Program-made: the position numbers and the translations under genes
Part shown: piece by piece, positions 54,890 to 64,000 of the stretch
Position numbering within the stretch: position 1 is the stretch's first letter
Layout: each line of letters opens with the position of its first letter
The notes under the pieces: generated by a model
The model's input: only the letters and a program-made list of their open reading frames with translations
Told to the model about the DNA's origin: nothing
The model's database searches: none
Assembly (NCBI GenBank): GCA_003024785.1
Contig: PUQB01000179.1
Location: 310,001 to 374,000, forward strand
Direction of reading: 5' to 3'
Origin: Selaginella tamariscina
Taxonomy: Eukaryota > Streptophyta > Lycopodiopsida > Selaginellales > Selaginellaceae
Length of the DNA: 64,000 nt

Positions 54890-57800
54890 CAAGAAAAGAA
54901 GACGAAGGAGCCTACTGAGAGAGAAGTAGAAGCTAAAGCTGCAATTCAGAGAGGGCGTCGAGGTCGTGGGAGAGGAAGTAGGAAGCTGGCTGTGGTTCAG
55001 GAACAAGGACCTTCAAGTGATGCTCTAGTTGAACAGGCAAGCCAACAGGACTGGTCAGGAGAGCAAGAGGATGTAGTTCAACCCCAACAAGAAACAATCA
55101 GACTTTGTTGAAGAAGTTGAGGATGATGTCTTACTACAGGAGACACAGGAGCAGACAGAAGGCACACAAGCCTCATGCGCAGTGACTTTGTTGAGTGACG
55201 AAGAGGATGAACCCAAGAACAAGAAGAGACGACGCAAAGCTGCTGGAGATTCAGAGGCTGCTAAGAAGAAGAAGGGTAAAGCAGAAGTGCCAGATAATGA
55301 GGAAGTTTACAACATTGCAGCCAGCATGCATTTGGAGAGTGCAGTGCATCTTCTCGCGAAGATCACAATCCGAGAATATGGAGAGGCACCGAATGTCCCT
55401 ATTTGCTGAATTCTGGGAAATGAACAGGTGCGGAGAGTCAATCCAGCGGATCTGGAATCTTTGACTAGGAGTTTCAAGAAGGCAGTTGGTTATTTGCGCA
55501 ACACCACTCAGTTCATCCTTCAAGTTGGGGACCCCATGACAGATGCAGATCTGGCAGCATGAGAAGCGATGAAGCGATGAAGCGATGAAGCGATGTATGC
55601 TCAGCATTTGGCTTTTGAGGAGGAGCTTCAGTCTGACATGTTCCGGCAATGGGCACCAATGCTTTCGATGAAGAAGTTCATCTATTGGGATGGTAATCAC
55701 AGGCTAAAGGTGCTTCAGAAGCTGTACATAGAAGACACGGAAGATAAGAATCAGTGGGCAGTGAGAGTGCGTTCAGGCTTCATCCGTGCTGGGGTCATGG
55801 ATAATCTTCAGCTTGTGACAATGTTTCAGCAAATTAATAGGTAAACATAGTGACCTCTAGATCATAGGATTAATTAACTTCGAGATTTTCAAATATGCAG
55901 TTCCTCCGCAATGGCAGTGCAAATCACATTGCCACATCTTTGCTATCTGTGAAGACATGTTGCACCAGTGAGGAGGGCACAGCGAAGATCTTGGCCATGC
56001 TCAGTGACAAGGAACGAGATGACATAAGAAAGTGGAAGGAAAGCGCAACTGGACAACAAGCTTGGCATCCACTTCCGAATTTGATCTGTGCAAAGATTTT
56101 TTTTGAGGTACCACGTCTCACACTTATATTACTTAGTTGATTACGTCTGTGAATTACAGAGTGAGATTGAGGATGATCTTGAGAAGGCTGCAAGGGCATC
56201 CAAAGGCAACAAATACCAGGAGCAACAACAGGTCTACATTAAACATGACAAGCGCATGATGAAGATCTTAGCCATCATCGATCCTGCATTGGGTGAAGAG
56301 TGGTTCGACAAGGTGACCCAAATCACATGGAAACAATGCAGATGGATGGGGTTGGAAAAGCTGTACGCGCTTTCAAGGGCGAGAATTCCAAACGAGACGA
56401 GAATCATGTACTTCAATAAACTGGTACGTCTCGATCTGAAGAGAGAGCAAGAGACACTTGGATTGCCGGGTGTTCAGGATAAGGAGTGGATCAGGTGGTT
56501 TATTATCGATTTGTATTGGCGAGCAATCAGAGAGGAGGCAGTCCAGATTCTCACGGGACTCATCGAGGATGGCGAGTGGACCAGGCCAGTTACAGATTTC
56601 ACGACTTGGTACGATGAAGTGCGGGTAAAATGCAAGAACGTGATGTTCCAGCCATTCCATGAGTGTGTGAAGTTCACTTACTCCATAGAGCTGAAAGAGT
56701 TCCTCGAACACGAAGAGACAGCAAGAAGGATGATTTGGAGGTAAGGATGATCTTCTTGACATTGTTACATTCTGACACTACTGTATGTTCATTACATGTA
56801 TGTCACAGCGAGAAAGGTGCCTCACACACAGACTATGGTATTCTGGTCAGATTACATGGAAGCACCACACATGTGGTCGAAGACAAGATCTGGCCTGACA
56901 GAGTTTGAACGTGTAAACGTACCGTTCTGGCTTGATTATCCACCTGGGCAACCACCAACATGGGAGAAGGATCTCTACAATGAACACTCAAAAGATCTCC
57001 CATGCATCTCATGGGATCCGGCAGAGGTCGACTTCATTAAGAAGACAAAGGCCAAGGCAAAGCGGTGTCAGCCTGTGCAGCAGTCAAAGAAGACCTCAGA
57101 TACAGTAGCTAGCACCTCCACTACTCGCGATCCAGCTGCCTTATTTCAATTTATCTGAAGTGCTACCATCGCAGGGAACCATGAACATCAAGGATGACTT
57201 GGTCACATTCGTCCCTTCACTTGTACAACTCGAGGTGATAATTTCTTGGCGATTGATGACATCGAGGAGATGCAACAGGCTGTGCTCACGGATGAGAAGG
57301 AAGAGGAGGTTCCTGCGCTAGACTAGTTCCTTATAGAAAAGTTCAGACACAGGTGGCCAGGTACCATACAGTTGACAGCCAGACTCGCTACCAGCATATT
57401 GCGGGAGAATATGGTTTCAACTTGGTGATCTTCGACCTTCCAAATGGGACCTTGCCAGGAAATACAACGAGTGATACGCCATACCTCTACCTTGATCCAG
57501 TGAAGTTCGATGAAGCACTCCAATTTGCAGGTATGCATATGGCTGCAAATGGTTGGTTGGTTGTGTTTGCTTCAGCAAACACCTGGGATCAAGTTGTCCG
57601 AGCTGCAAGTGTGGTGGACCTTCAACTTGCTGCAACGTACTACATCTACAGAGGGCGTGGTTGGGGCTACCGCAACAAGATGAAGGTACTTTTTTTTATT
57701 CATGAAGTTCATTAATGATTTTTGATGTTTTAACAGGAGAGCATCCTGCTCCTTCTTGTCTTCCAAGATGCATCTAGAGGATTGCGCGATAATCCGCTGC

Positions 57801-58197
57801 GTTTGTCATCAACAATTCTTGTTGATAATCCTGAGCGGTTCCAAGAACCATGGTAGGCATTTCATTTCAACAATTTAAGTATTTACCATTATCTTCACAT
57901 GAAGGATGGACTACCAACCGAAGAGCACTCGATTGATGCAGCTCGTGATAGAAGACTCACCCGGCCAGGTGATCTTATCTGGGATATAGGCAGTGGTACG
58001 GGTCCTCAATGCTTGTAGCTATCGAGCTGGGGAGAAACATTGTTGGGACTGAGAAGAACCCTGAGCTCGAGAGAATTGCTATGAACATGATTAAAGAGAA
58101 CATCCAGCCAGAGGAAATCCCAACCCAACCAATAGCGACGTCAAGTAGGACTGGTGGTTCACGAATTGCAGCATTGCTCAATCGTAAGAAGAAGTGA
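54884..58197 (+). pseudogene. ParB/sulfiredoxin-like domain fused to a beta-class-type DNA amino-methyltransferase, decayed
   Basis: The first part is Gln/Glu/Lys-rich with a GRRGRGRGSRK tract and a basic stretch KNKKRRRKAAGDSEAAKKKK (nuclear localisation likely). A ParB/Srx-type domain follows: ILGNEQVRRVNPADLESLTR and later FIYWDGNHRLKVLQKLY (about 55680-55730), where DGNHR matches the family's conserved G-x-[HR]-R box. A TGA at about 55408 lies in PIC-stop-ILGNEQ (Arg CGA expected). Exons of about 55596-55841, 55896-56106, 56159-56742 and 56813-57158 form a helical middle region. The C-terminal third is a methyltransferase: NLVIFDLPNGTLPGN (motif IV position, DPPY-like), WLVVFASANTW, a target region, then KSTRLMQLVIED and DLIWDIGSGTG (motif I) with VAIELGRNIVGTEKNPELER. 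Motif IV before motif I is the beta-class order. Two shifts split the last part. Confidence 0.75.
55563..55595. repeat. Four tandem copies of GAAGCGAT
   Basis: An 8-bp unit repeated four times inside the ParB-like coding region, between the ILGNEQ and DGNHR parts. It introduces stops (GATGA) and shifts the frame, so it is probably an expansion within this copy. Confidence 0.85.
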
Positions 58198-58315
58198 CAA
58201 GTGTTGAATTGTACTCTTTGGTGTTGAAATAAAACTTTAATAATATAGTATAAACATGGCTATGATTTAAATATTTTTGTTGTTAATTGTCGACTAAGCC
58301 AAAATCCTAAATTCT

Positions 58316-58421
58316 AAGAATATTTAGGAATATTCTAAGAATATTCTGGTAGATTTTTAGAATATTCCGGGTCCAAGCCCGGAAGCCCAGAAGCCCAGAA
58401 GCCCTCTTTTTGTCGGGACTC
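58316..58421. repeat. Right terminal inverted region of the MULE-type element
   Basis: Contains three GAATATTC units and a run of AGCCCAGAAGCCC repeats, mirrored at the left end by GGGCTTCG and GGGCTTTT. Confidence 0.65.
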
Positions 58422-58430
58422 AGGAATGAG
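58422..58430. repeat. Right 9-bp target site duplication AGGAATGAG
   Basis: Identical to 50691-50699. Confidence 0.8.
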
Positions 58431-58962
58431 CAGCTGAATTTAATCTTCTCATGCCCGCAACTCGCAACTGTATAGCCCGGTACAACTCCCATGCTCCTTC
58501 TAGTGGCTCACTTCTGCTGCAGGGAAACGAACGAGGTACAGATGCCCCCAAGCGGCATTTTCATTGATGCTCGCAGTTGCCTCGCTGCTCCACGGCTGGC
58601 TCCCTCAACGATGATCATGCTTCACAAGCCTGAAAAGTTTCGTGCCCGGTTTCCTCTTCCAAGTTCTCTGGCTCATGACTCCTGATTTTGTATAGCCGCC
58701 CGGATCATAGGACTATAGCTCCATTTCTCTCGAGGGATTTTTCTCTTGGATGCTCTTGTGATGAGGGAAGTTCTTCAAGGTTTTCTGGGTGATTCAAATC
58801 TTCATGGGGTTCACAATGGACTTGCTTGCTTCCTGCATTATTACTAGTATTGTCATTCGTGGGATTGATGATGATCACAAGTCGTTAGTTTTCTTTTTGA
58901 TTGATGTTTTTGTATTTGTTTTAATTTTCAGGTAAATATTAACCTATCGGAGCTTATTCATG
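58431..58962. other. Flank without a clear gene
   Basis: One short frame at about 58540-58685 (MPPSGIFIDARSCLAAPRLA) has a mild coding look but no known domain. The rest is T-rich. This would be continuous with the region left of 50690 before the transposon inserted. Confidence 0.35.
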
Positions 58963-59696
58963 TTAAAATGACTTCAAAAGCAAAGGGAAGGAATAAGTTT
59001 CAATGTGAATTTGAACTAGACAACCTACAGGAAGGGTCAGAGCGGGTGGCTCCGTTAATCTCATGCTGGTGTTCAGCTTGGACTGGAGAAGAGGCCCCAT
59101 GACAACCGCGGGATTCATCACCACAAGCTTGAGATTTGGATTCTCCATTGCGAATGTCCAGGCCGCTTTCTCAGCCAGAGTCTTGGCCAGGCAGTACCAC
59201 TCGCCAACCTTTGCGAGATATTCGATGTCGCTCCAGCATGACTCATCCAGAGGATCCTCCGGGCATCTGTTGGGATCCAGATACATTGCTCCAATGGAGG
59301 AGGTGAAAATGATTTTGGAGACTGTTCCGGAGATCCTGCTGGCCTCGAGGACGTTCAGAGTTCCGGTCACCGAGGGATCAATGAGCTCGGACTTTGGATC
59401 AAAGATTCGAGTAGTGCTGGCTTCTGGACAGGGGCGAATGACAATGTGTGAGCCTTTGATGGCATCTATCAGGCTCTGCTGGTCCAGCAGATCGGCTTTG
59501 ACAAGCTCTAGGCGATCTTTGGCCCCCTTGAGAGTAGTGAGATGCTCCACCTTCAAAGCATCATCAGGATCACGAACCGTTCCACGAACTGAGAGTAGCC
59601 CCGCTCCAACAAAAACTTGACGATCCATGAAGCGATGAATCCAGCTGCTCCTATCACACAAACTATTATTGATTCTTGGATCACCTTCAGCTCCAT
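58963..59696 (-). pseudogene. CCR/DFR-like NAD(P)-dependent reductase, frameshifted and C-terminally truncated
   Basis: This extended SDR family includes cinnamoyl-CoA and dihydroflavonol reductases. I place the start at ATG 59696 (MELKVIQESI), because this frame gives the nucleotide-binding motif VCVIGAAGFIASWIVKFLLE. Near 59597 the frame must slip to continue as RGTVRDPDDALKVEHLTTLK, DRLELVKADLLDQQSLIDAI and SVTGTLNVLEASRISGTVSK. The catalytic Ser is in IIFTSSIGAMYLD and the Tyr/Lys pair in EWYCLAKTLAEKAAW, where CCRs have a similar WYC...K. PNLKLVVMNPAVVMGPLLQ follows. After LNTSM the sequence stops matching the family, so about 110 C-terminal residues are missing. One shift plus truncation suggest a pseudogene, unless a distant exon exists. 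Confidence 0.8.
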
Positions 59697-60475
59697 CAAT
59701 GAGAAAACTGTTTTGCAGGAAGGAAACCCACCCTTCGAGTAAATACAGCTTGGTGACCTTCCTTGTTCCTTCCCTTTCAGTGGTAAAACTACAAACCTTC
59801 AAGGCCGGTCAGCTCATAACCGAGTAAACGCCGGTCAACACAATTCTTCACCTCCTTTTTACATTCGTATATATAGAATGCTCCGTCAACTAAGTGATAT
59901 TAATGCAGCTTGAGAATGTTGAATTCTCATGCACTAGATCGTTCATGGTGGTGGTGATTCTGGTGAAGAAGCTTGCATGAAACTGAGTGTGTTTTCTCTC
60001 CTTCAGACTTGCTTTCGGCGATCAACCTACCCCCACTAAAGCATAAAGCCTCTTTATCGCTAAACAGTGACGAGAGTAGAAAAAACTGAAGCGGGATTCA
60101 GATCCACCCAGGCTGAAAACTTTCATAGTTAGCTCCACATTGACGACAACAAGAAATTGACAATGCCGGCTAGTGGGTGATGTTTTCAGCGGTGATTCTA
60201 TGCTCACAGTGACATTCTTCTAGATTGATGCTGCTGAGAGTATGAGTTTCTATATTATTATTTGCGCACCCACTTTTTATCTAAAAGTGCTAATTTCAAA
60301 ACATGTATTAGACTAATAATAATAATCTATTTAATAATTTATTAAACTAAAGATAAACGTTTATTAGGGCTTACAATGGACAAACACATTCCCTTCTGCT
60401 ATTGTCTCGCTGGATCACAACTCCCTTTGGTAAGAAAACCAATCAACAGGTCTACAGATTTCTGATTGTTTTCAG
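59697..60475. other. Upstream region of the reductase, no gene seen
   Basis: AT-rich spacer with ATA/TAATAAT runs at about 60310-60335. No exon recognised. Confidence 0.4.
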
Positions 60476-61020
60476 GTATCGAGCTTTATCACCGGAAGAA
60501 CCTCTGGAGTGCAAGGCATGCAAGAGTAGAACTGGATACACTGTGGCTACGAGATGCGTCTACAAACTACAGGTAAGCTGAGCAAGAAAAATAAGTTGAA
60601 AGCAAACATATGATTCAGGCTCCCATTGTGGTGTCTGACGATTGACAACATTCATAGCTTTGGATCCCAACCGAGGATCAGTGGTTGAGCGGCTCAGTTC
60701 CTCATGGGTGCTCCCGTTGACGAGTTTTCTAGATTTGCTTCCGATAATCCAAATGCAGGTATAACCGAAAACTGTTGAGGAAATATCTTTTTGTCCCACC
60801 GCCCCGCCCCATTGGAAAAACTTGTTGGTGATGATGCAGGCCAAACGGCAGCAGAGATTCTAAAGAGTGAGATGGTGCGCATGGTCTTGAAACAAGCGAA
60901 ATGTGGCTATGCCCAGCACCCAAGGGCCGTCGTCCTGGAGCCTTTGTCGTCCAGCTTCCAGCCGGTTATGGAGCTTCTTCGGACACAAAGCTCTTCAGCT
61001 GAGCTCAGGTAGATTCTTTT
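60476..61020 (+). other. Two possible exons of an unassigned gene
   Basis: A segment 60476-60571 between AG and GTAAGC can encode YRALSPEEPLECKACKSRTG and YTVATRCVYKLQ. A second frame at 60791-61012 encodes LEKLVGDDAGQTAAEILKSE and AQHPRAVVLEPLSSSFQPVM, ending in TAG. Both look more coding than their surroundings, but I cannot join them or assign a family. The Cys pair CKAC could be part of a zinc site. Confidence 0.3.
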
Positions 61021-61288
61021 ATGGGAAACAGGAGCTTGGAAAGTTGAGGCTGCAAGCTCCTCTGAGTGGGGACAATACAGCTGGAAGGATTTGAGCTTAT
61101 CAGTTGTATTGGTTCACATCAGAAATGTGTGGTCTTTGTTGTATACATACAGTGAAAATATATATAAAATATATATAAGAAAGGAAAAAACAATCTTTTC
61201 TTTCTCTGTTGATCTTCTGTCTTCCTTGTTTTTGTTGTGTTTTTTTTTCCCTGTAAAAAATAAATTATGAATATCAAAATTCATATTG

Positions 61289-61621
61289 TCCAAGATGCTG
61301 ATCTTGTCATGCCAGACTTCATGTTCCTGTCCTCGTCGAGCGACACCATTCCCAGATGAGTCGGGTCCTCGAGCAGCATCTTTGCAACCAGATACCCTGC
61401 AATGGACCTGTTAGGCACCTCTACGTACAATCTAGAGACCCTCACAATACCCCCCGACCTCCCCCGAGCTGTCTCTAGTCTCCACACGCTGCTCTCCAAG
61501 AAAGGCTTCCAATAATAGTGTGCCCTTAATTCTCTCTTAGATCTAGGTATAGCTCCTTAGGAATATTCTAGCTTATACCTTTCTAGGGAATATTCTTTGA
61601 TTCGTTATATGGGTCATAACA
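61289..61621 (-). repeat. 3' LTR of the right-edge gypsy element
   Basis: Starts TGTTATGACCC after the purine tract. The distal end at about 61289 (TGTCCAAG on the plus strand) is a guess from the TG...CA rule. It holds GAATATTCC motifs. Its partner lies outside the window, so the length is unconfirmed. Confidence 0.55.
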
Positions 61622-61777
61622 ATCCTCCCCCATTAGCAAGTCCTTGTCCTCAAGGGCAGTATAACTTACTCAATTGGTCCTGTATCATTAGCCTCGTACA
61701 TCCACAAAGAATCTACCCGGGACTCGTTCTTGTGAGTACTCTCTTTAACTGGCTAACGTGAAACACTGGGTGCACCC

Positions 61778-62760
61778 TCACTCCTTCTGGCAGCCGTAGT
61801 CGATATGCCACCTTACCGATATGCTACAGAATCTCATAAGGACCTGAGTACCTGGGAGACAACTTATCTCATTGCGTCCCTTCCGTAAGGCCACAACTGT
61901 GTTCCGCCTTACATGTGTGGCAAATACCACTCGGAGATATACATAATCCCCCACCTGGAACTCTCGGAAGCTTCTGTGCTCATTAGTAAACTTGATAGCT
62001 CGGCTCTGAGCTGCTTGTAAGTTCTTCTTGCACAAACTCTGAATGTTTTCAAGTTCAACACTCAGATCTTTAGCTTCCTCATCCATGTTGCCTTGAGCCT
62101 TCTTACTTGCTAAACCGAGCTCAAAAGCTGTCTTGGGATGTCGTCCAAACATAGCATAATATGGACTCATTCCAATGCCACTGTGCTGGCTGTTATTATA
62201 AGCAAACTCGAGTAATGGAATATACTTATCCCACTGACCTTCCTTCTGGTTAATAGTGCACCTTAGCATATCTTCCAGAACTTGGTTCACCCTCTCTGTT
62301 TGCCCATCTGTTTCGGATGATCTCCGCTACACAGCTTAAGCTTCACTTCTATGCACTTGGAAAAGCCTCTCCAAAAGCTAGAAGTGAACTTGGAGTCCCT
62401 ATCACTTACAATATCATCTGGAAATCCGTGGATAGGAAATACATGTTGTAAATACATCGTAGCCAGCTCGGATGCATTCACATTCTTCCCCAAGGGAACT
62501 AACTTGACAAACTTTGTCAACCTGTCCACAATGACCCACACCTGTTCATTCTGCCTCTGTGTCCTTGGCAAATGGGTGACAAAGTCCATAGAGATACTGC
62601 CCCATCGCCTGTCTGGAATAGGCAATGGTACTAATAGCCACCTGGTTTCTCCCTGGGCACCTTTACTTGCTGACACTTGTCACAAGTCTTGCAGTACTCT
62701 ATGATATCAGCTTTCATATTCCTCCAATAGAACCTTCTCTTGATCAACTCATACGTTTTC
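61778..62760 (-). pseudogene. Gypsy integrase, frameshifted
   Basis: The zinc part RRFYWRNMKADIIEYCKTCD with KCQQ is at about 62740-62675. The core follows: SISMDFVTHLPRTQ (first Asp), FPDDIVSDRDSKFTSSFW (second Asp), then a shift near 62300. VLEDMLRCTINQKEGQWDKY and YNNSQHSGIGMSPYYAMFGR continue to a C-terminus that loses its frame near 61920. There is no chromodomain. Confidence 0.88.
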
Positions 62761-62944
62761 CCCCCCAAAATGACCAGCCTCCGGGCGATCATGATGAAAA
62801 TATAGTACCTAGTTGATCAAATGGTCCACACGAGGAAGGTACACATGGCCATTGTAGTACAAAACCCCATCCTGAAATGAGAATGGTGCTAGCTGTCCTT
62901 TGGCTCCTGCACCTCGCGTCTTGTGCTTGAGCATGTTGAACTAC

Positions 62945-63490
62945 TTAGCTAAACTCACTGACCGTCCTTGTTAATGCATTACATAAGTGTGTTTGGAATT
63001 CTCCCACTATTGTGGCTCTCCTAACGCGTGACAAAGCATCTGCCACCACGTTTAGTCTTCCTGCGCGATGCTCAATAGGAAATTCGCCAAACTCCATGAG
63101 CTTAACCATCCAGCGAGCTTGCCGAGAGTTTAACTCTTTCTGTGTGAACAGATACACCAAAGGCTTGTGATCTGTAAACACCTTGAAACTTGCACCATAA
63201 AGATAGTGCCTCCAAACTCGTAATGCATTAACAATAGCCAGTAGTTCTTGCTCATACGTTGAGTACCGTTGCTCTGCAGGATTCAAAGTACGACTCTCAT
63301 AAGCAATAGGCCTTCCCTCTTGCATAAGTACAGCTCCAATGGCCACTCCACTTGCATCACACGATACCTCATAAGGCTTAGAGGGATCTGCAATACATAA
63401 AACTGGTGCACGTACCAAAGCTTGTTTCAAAGCTTGGAAACTGCTCTCCTCTGAAGCACTCCATGCAAAGGGAACGTCCTTCCTTAGCAA
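62945..63490 (-). CDS. Gypsy RNase H domain
   Basis: FAWSASEESSFQALKQALVR, YEVSCDASGVAIGAVLMQEG (first catalytic Asp), ESRTLNPAEQRYSTYEQELL (Glu) and FKVFTDHKPLVYLFTQKELN (Asp), then IEHRAGRLNVVADALSRV. All expected catalytic residues are present. The frame runs to 62945. Confidence 0.92.
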   Translation of the reverse strand: MLRKDVPFAWSASEESSFQALKQALVRAPVLCIADPSKPYEVSCDASGVAIGAVLMQEGRPIAYESRTLNPAEQRYSTYEQELLAIVNALRVWRHYLYGASFKVFTDHKPLVYLFTQKELNSRQARWMVKLMEFGEFPIEHRAGRLNVVADALSRVRRATIVGEFQTHLCNALTRTVSEFS

Positions 63491-63495
63491 CCTAG

Positions 63496-64000
63496 TTAAC
63501 GGAGAAGCTTTCTTGGCATAATCCTTGACATACCGCGGTAATAACCAGCCATGCCCAAGAAACTCCGTAACTCTTGTGCATTGCTAGGAACTGGCCATTG
63601 CTCCACCACTGCCACCTTCTGTGGATCAGTCTTCACTCCACTTGGCGTCACAATGTGACCCAAATACTCCACTTCGCACTGAGCAAATGCACATTTGCTC
63701 TTCTTTGCATAGAGCTTGTTCTTCCTCAGCAATTGAAGAACTCTCCGCAAATGCTCCACATGCTCCTTCATATTCTTACTGTAAATAAGAATATCGTCGA
63801 GGAAGATCTCCACAAAGTCATGCAAGTAGTCACCAAACACCTCAGTCATCAACCGAGTGAATGTGGCTGGGGCATTTGTTAAGCCAAATGGCATAACAGT
63901 GAACTCAAAATGCCCGAAGCTAGTGTTGAAAGCAGTTTTGTAGATATCTGCCTCCTTCACAGCAATCTGATGATACCCGCTACGCAAGTCTATCTTGGTG
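63496..64000 (-). CDS. Gypsy reverse transcriptase (partial, continues beyond window)
   Basis: Opens at the edge with [20 protein letters not shown]. It continues [20 protein letters not shown], the catalytic [14 protein letters not shown] (LDD in place of the usual VDD), [20 protein letters not shown] and [20 protein letters not shown]. The frame breaks near 63500 before RNase H. Confidence 0.92.
   Translation of the reverse strand, partial: TKIDLRSGYHQIAVKEADIYKTAFNTSFGHFEFTVMPFGLTNAPATFTRLMTEVFGDYLHDFVEIFLDDILIYSKNMKEHVEHLRRVLQLLRKNKLYAKKSKCAFAQCEVEYLGHIVTPSGVKTDPQKVAVVEQWPVPSNAQELRSFLGMAGYYRGMSRIMPRKLLR

Larger units (their letters stand above)
50700..58421. mobile_element. 7.7-kb MULE-type DNA transposon with transposase and a ParB-methyltransferase gene
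   Basis: The element is bounded by AGGAATGAG on both sides. Its ends are degenerate inverted repeats: the left reads GCAAAAACTGGGCTTC from position 8 and the right end, complemented, reads ACAAAAAGAGGGCTTC from position 8, agreeing at 13 of 16 bases. Both ends also hold several GGGCTT and GAATATTCTA motifs in mirrored order (50730-50812 and 58316-58400). Inside are two divergent genes: a transposase on the minus strand (54053 down to about 50930) and a ParB-like plus DNA-methyltransferase gene on the plus strand (about 54890-58197). A 290-bp cluster of palindromes lies between them. Both genes have stops and shifts. The transposase domains and the 9-bp duplication place it with MULEs. The second gene is not a standard part of that group. 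Confidence 0.85.
61289..64000 (-). mobile_element. Ty3/gypsy retrotransposon, 3' part; runs off the right edge
   Basis: Read leftward from the window edge: reverse transcriptase, RNase H, integrase, purine tract, 3' LTR. The 3' LTR begins TGTTATGACCC at 61621, directly after AATGGGGGAGGAT (polypurine tract, 61634-61622). It probably ends near 61289. The other LTR, gag and protease would lie beyond 64000. It is a different family from the 37.5-kb and chromovirus copies, judged by LTR and protein sequence. Confidence 0.88.

Noticed and set aside
1..64000. tRNA, rRNA or snRNA genes
   Set aside because: No cloverleaf with A/B boxes or rRNA core seen by eye; only retrotransposon primer sites resembling tRNA ends were noted.

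Overview
This is nuclear DNA from a land plant. It has spliced genes with short GT-AG introns, a 14-exon chloroplast import channel gene (TOC75), an OVATE family gene, a phragmoplast-type kinesin, CLE peptide genes, PPR genes and many Ty3/gypsy retrotransposons. The repeat style of the PPR proteins and the short introns remind me of a lycophyte such as Selaginella; that is an impression, not a proof.

Layout. 1-16 kb is the gene-rich part: an OVATE gene (minus), a broken PPR gene (plus), an LDAH-type lipid hydrolase (minus) head to head with TOC75 (plus), a second broken PPR gene (plus), and an intact six-exon gene for an unrecognised 245-residue membrane-anchored or secreted protein. 17-32 kb is a nest of retrotransposons: chromovirus remains, an old gypsy pol fragment, and an 11-kb LTR element without recognisable pol. 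That large element was later invaded by a chromovirus, with a 5-bp target duplication, and by part of another LTR element. A cytochrome P450 fragment and a 1.25-kb AT-rich foldback follow (32-34.5 kb). At 35-42.5 kb lies a third broken PPR gene, a close paralogue of the second, with a gypsy element (160-bp LTRs) beside it. At 43.3-44.8 kb are two neighbouring genes that look like multi-CLE peptide precursors. 45.8-50.5 kb holds a KIN-10-type kinesin that has lost its P-loop, and a coiled-coil gene.

The most unusual object is at 50.70-58.42 kb: a 7.7-kb transposon bounded by a perfect 9-bp direct repeat, with degenerate inverted ends. It carries two divergent genes. One is a MULE-type transposase (GCM/WRKY-like zinc finger, DDE core, SWIM finger). 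The other joins a ParB/sulfiredoxin-like domain to a DNA amino-methyltransferase with motifs in beta-class order. Between them is a cluster of dyad repeats sharing AGTCGGC-NN-GCCGACT, including one perfect 22-bp palindrome. Both genes carry stops and frameshifts, so this copy is decayed, but the architecture suggests a mobile element that encoded its own DNA-modifying or DNA-binding accessory protein.

The window ends with a truncated CCR/DFR-like reductase, a few unassigned exons, and a gypsy element that runs off the right edge. Exon joins were inferred by eye from GT-AG sites and reading-frame continuity. They are exact multiples of three for TOC75 and for the 245-residue gene, and less certain elsewhere.
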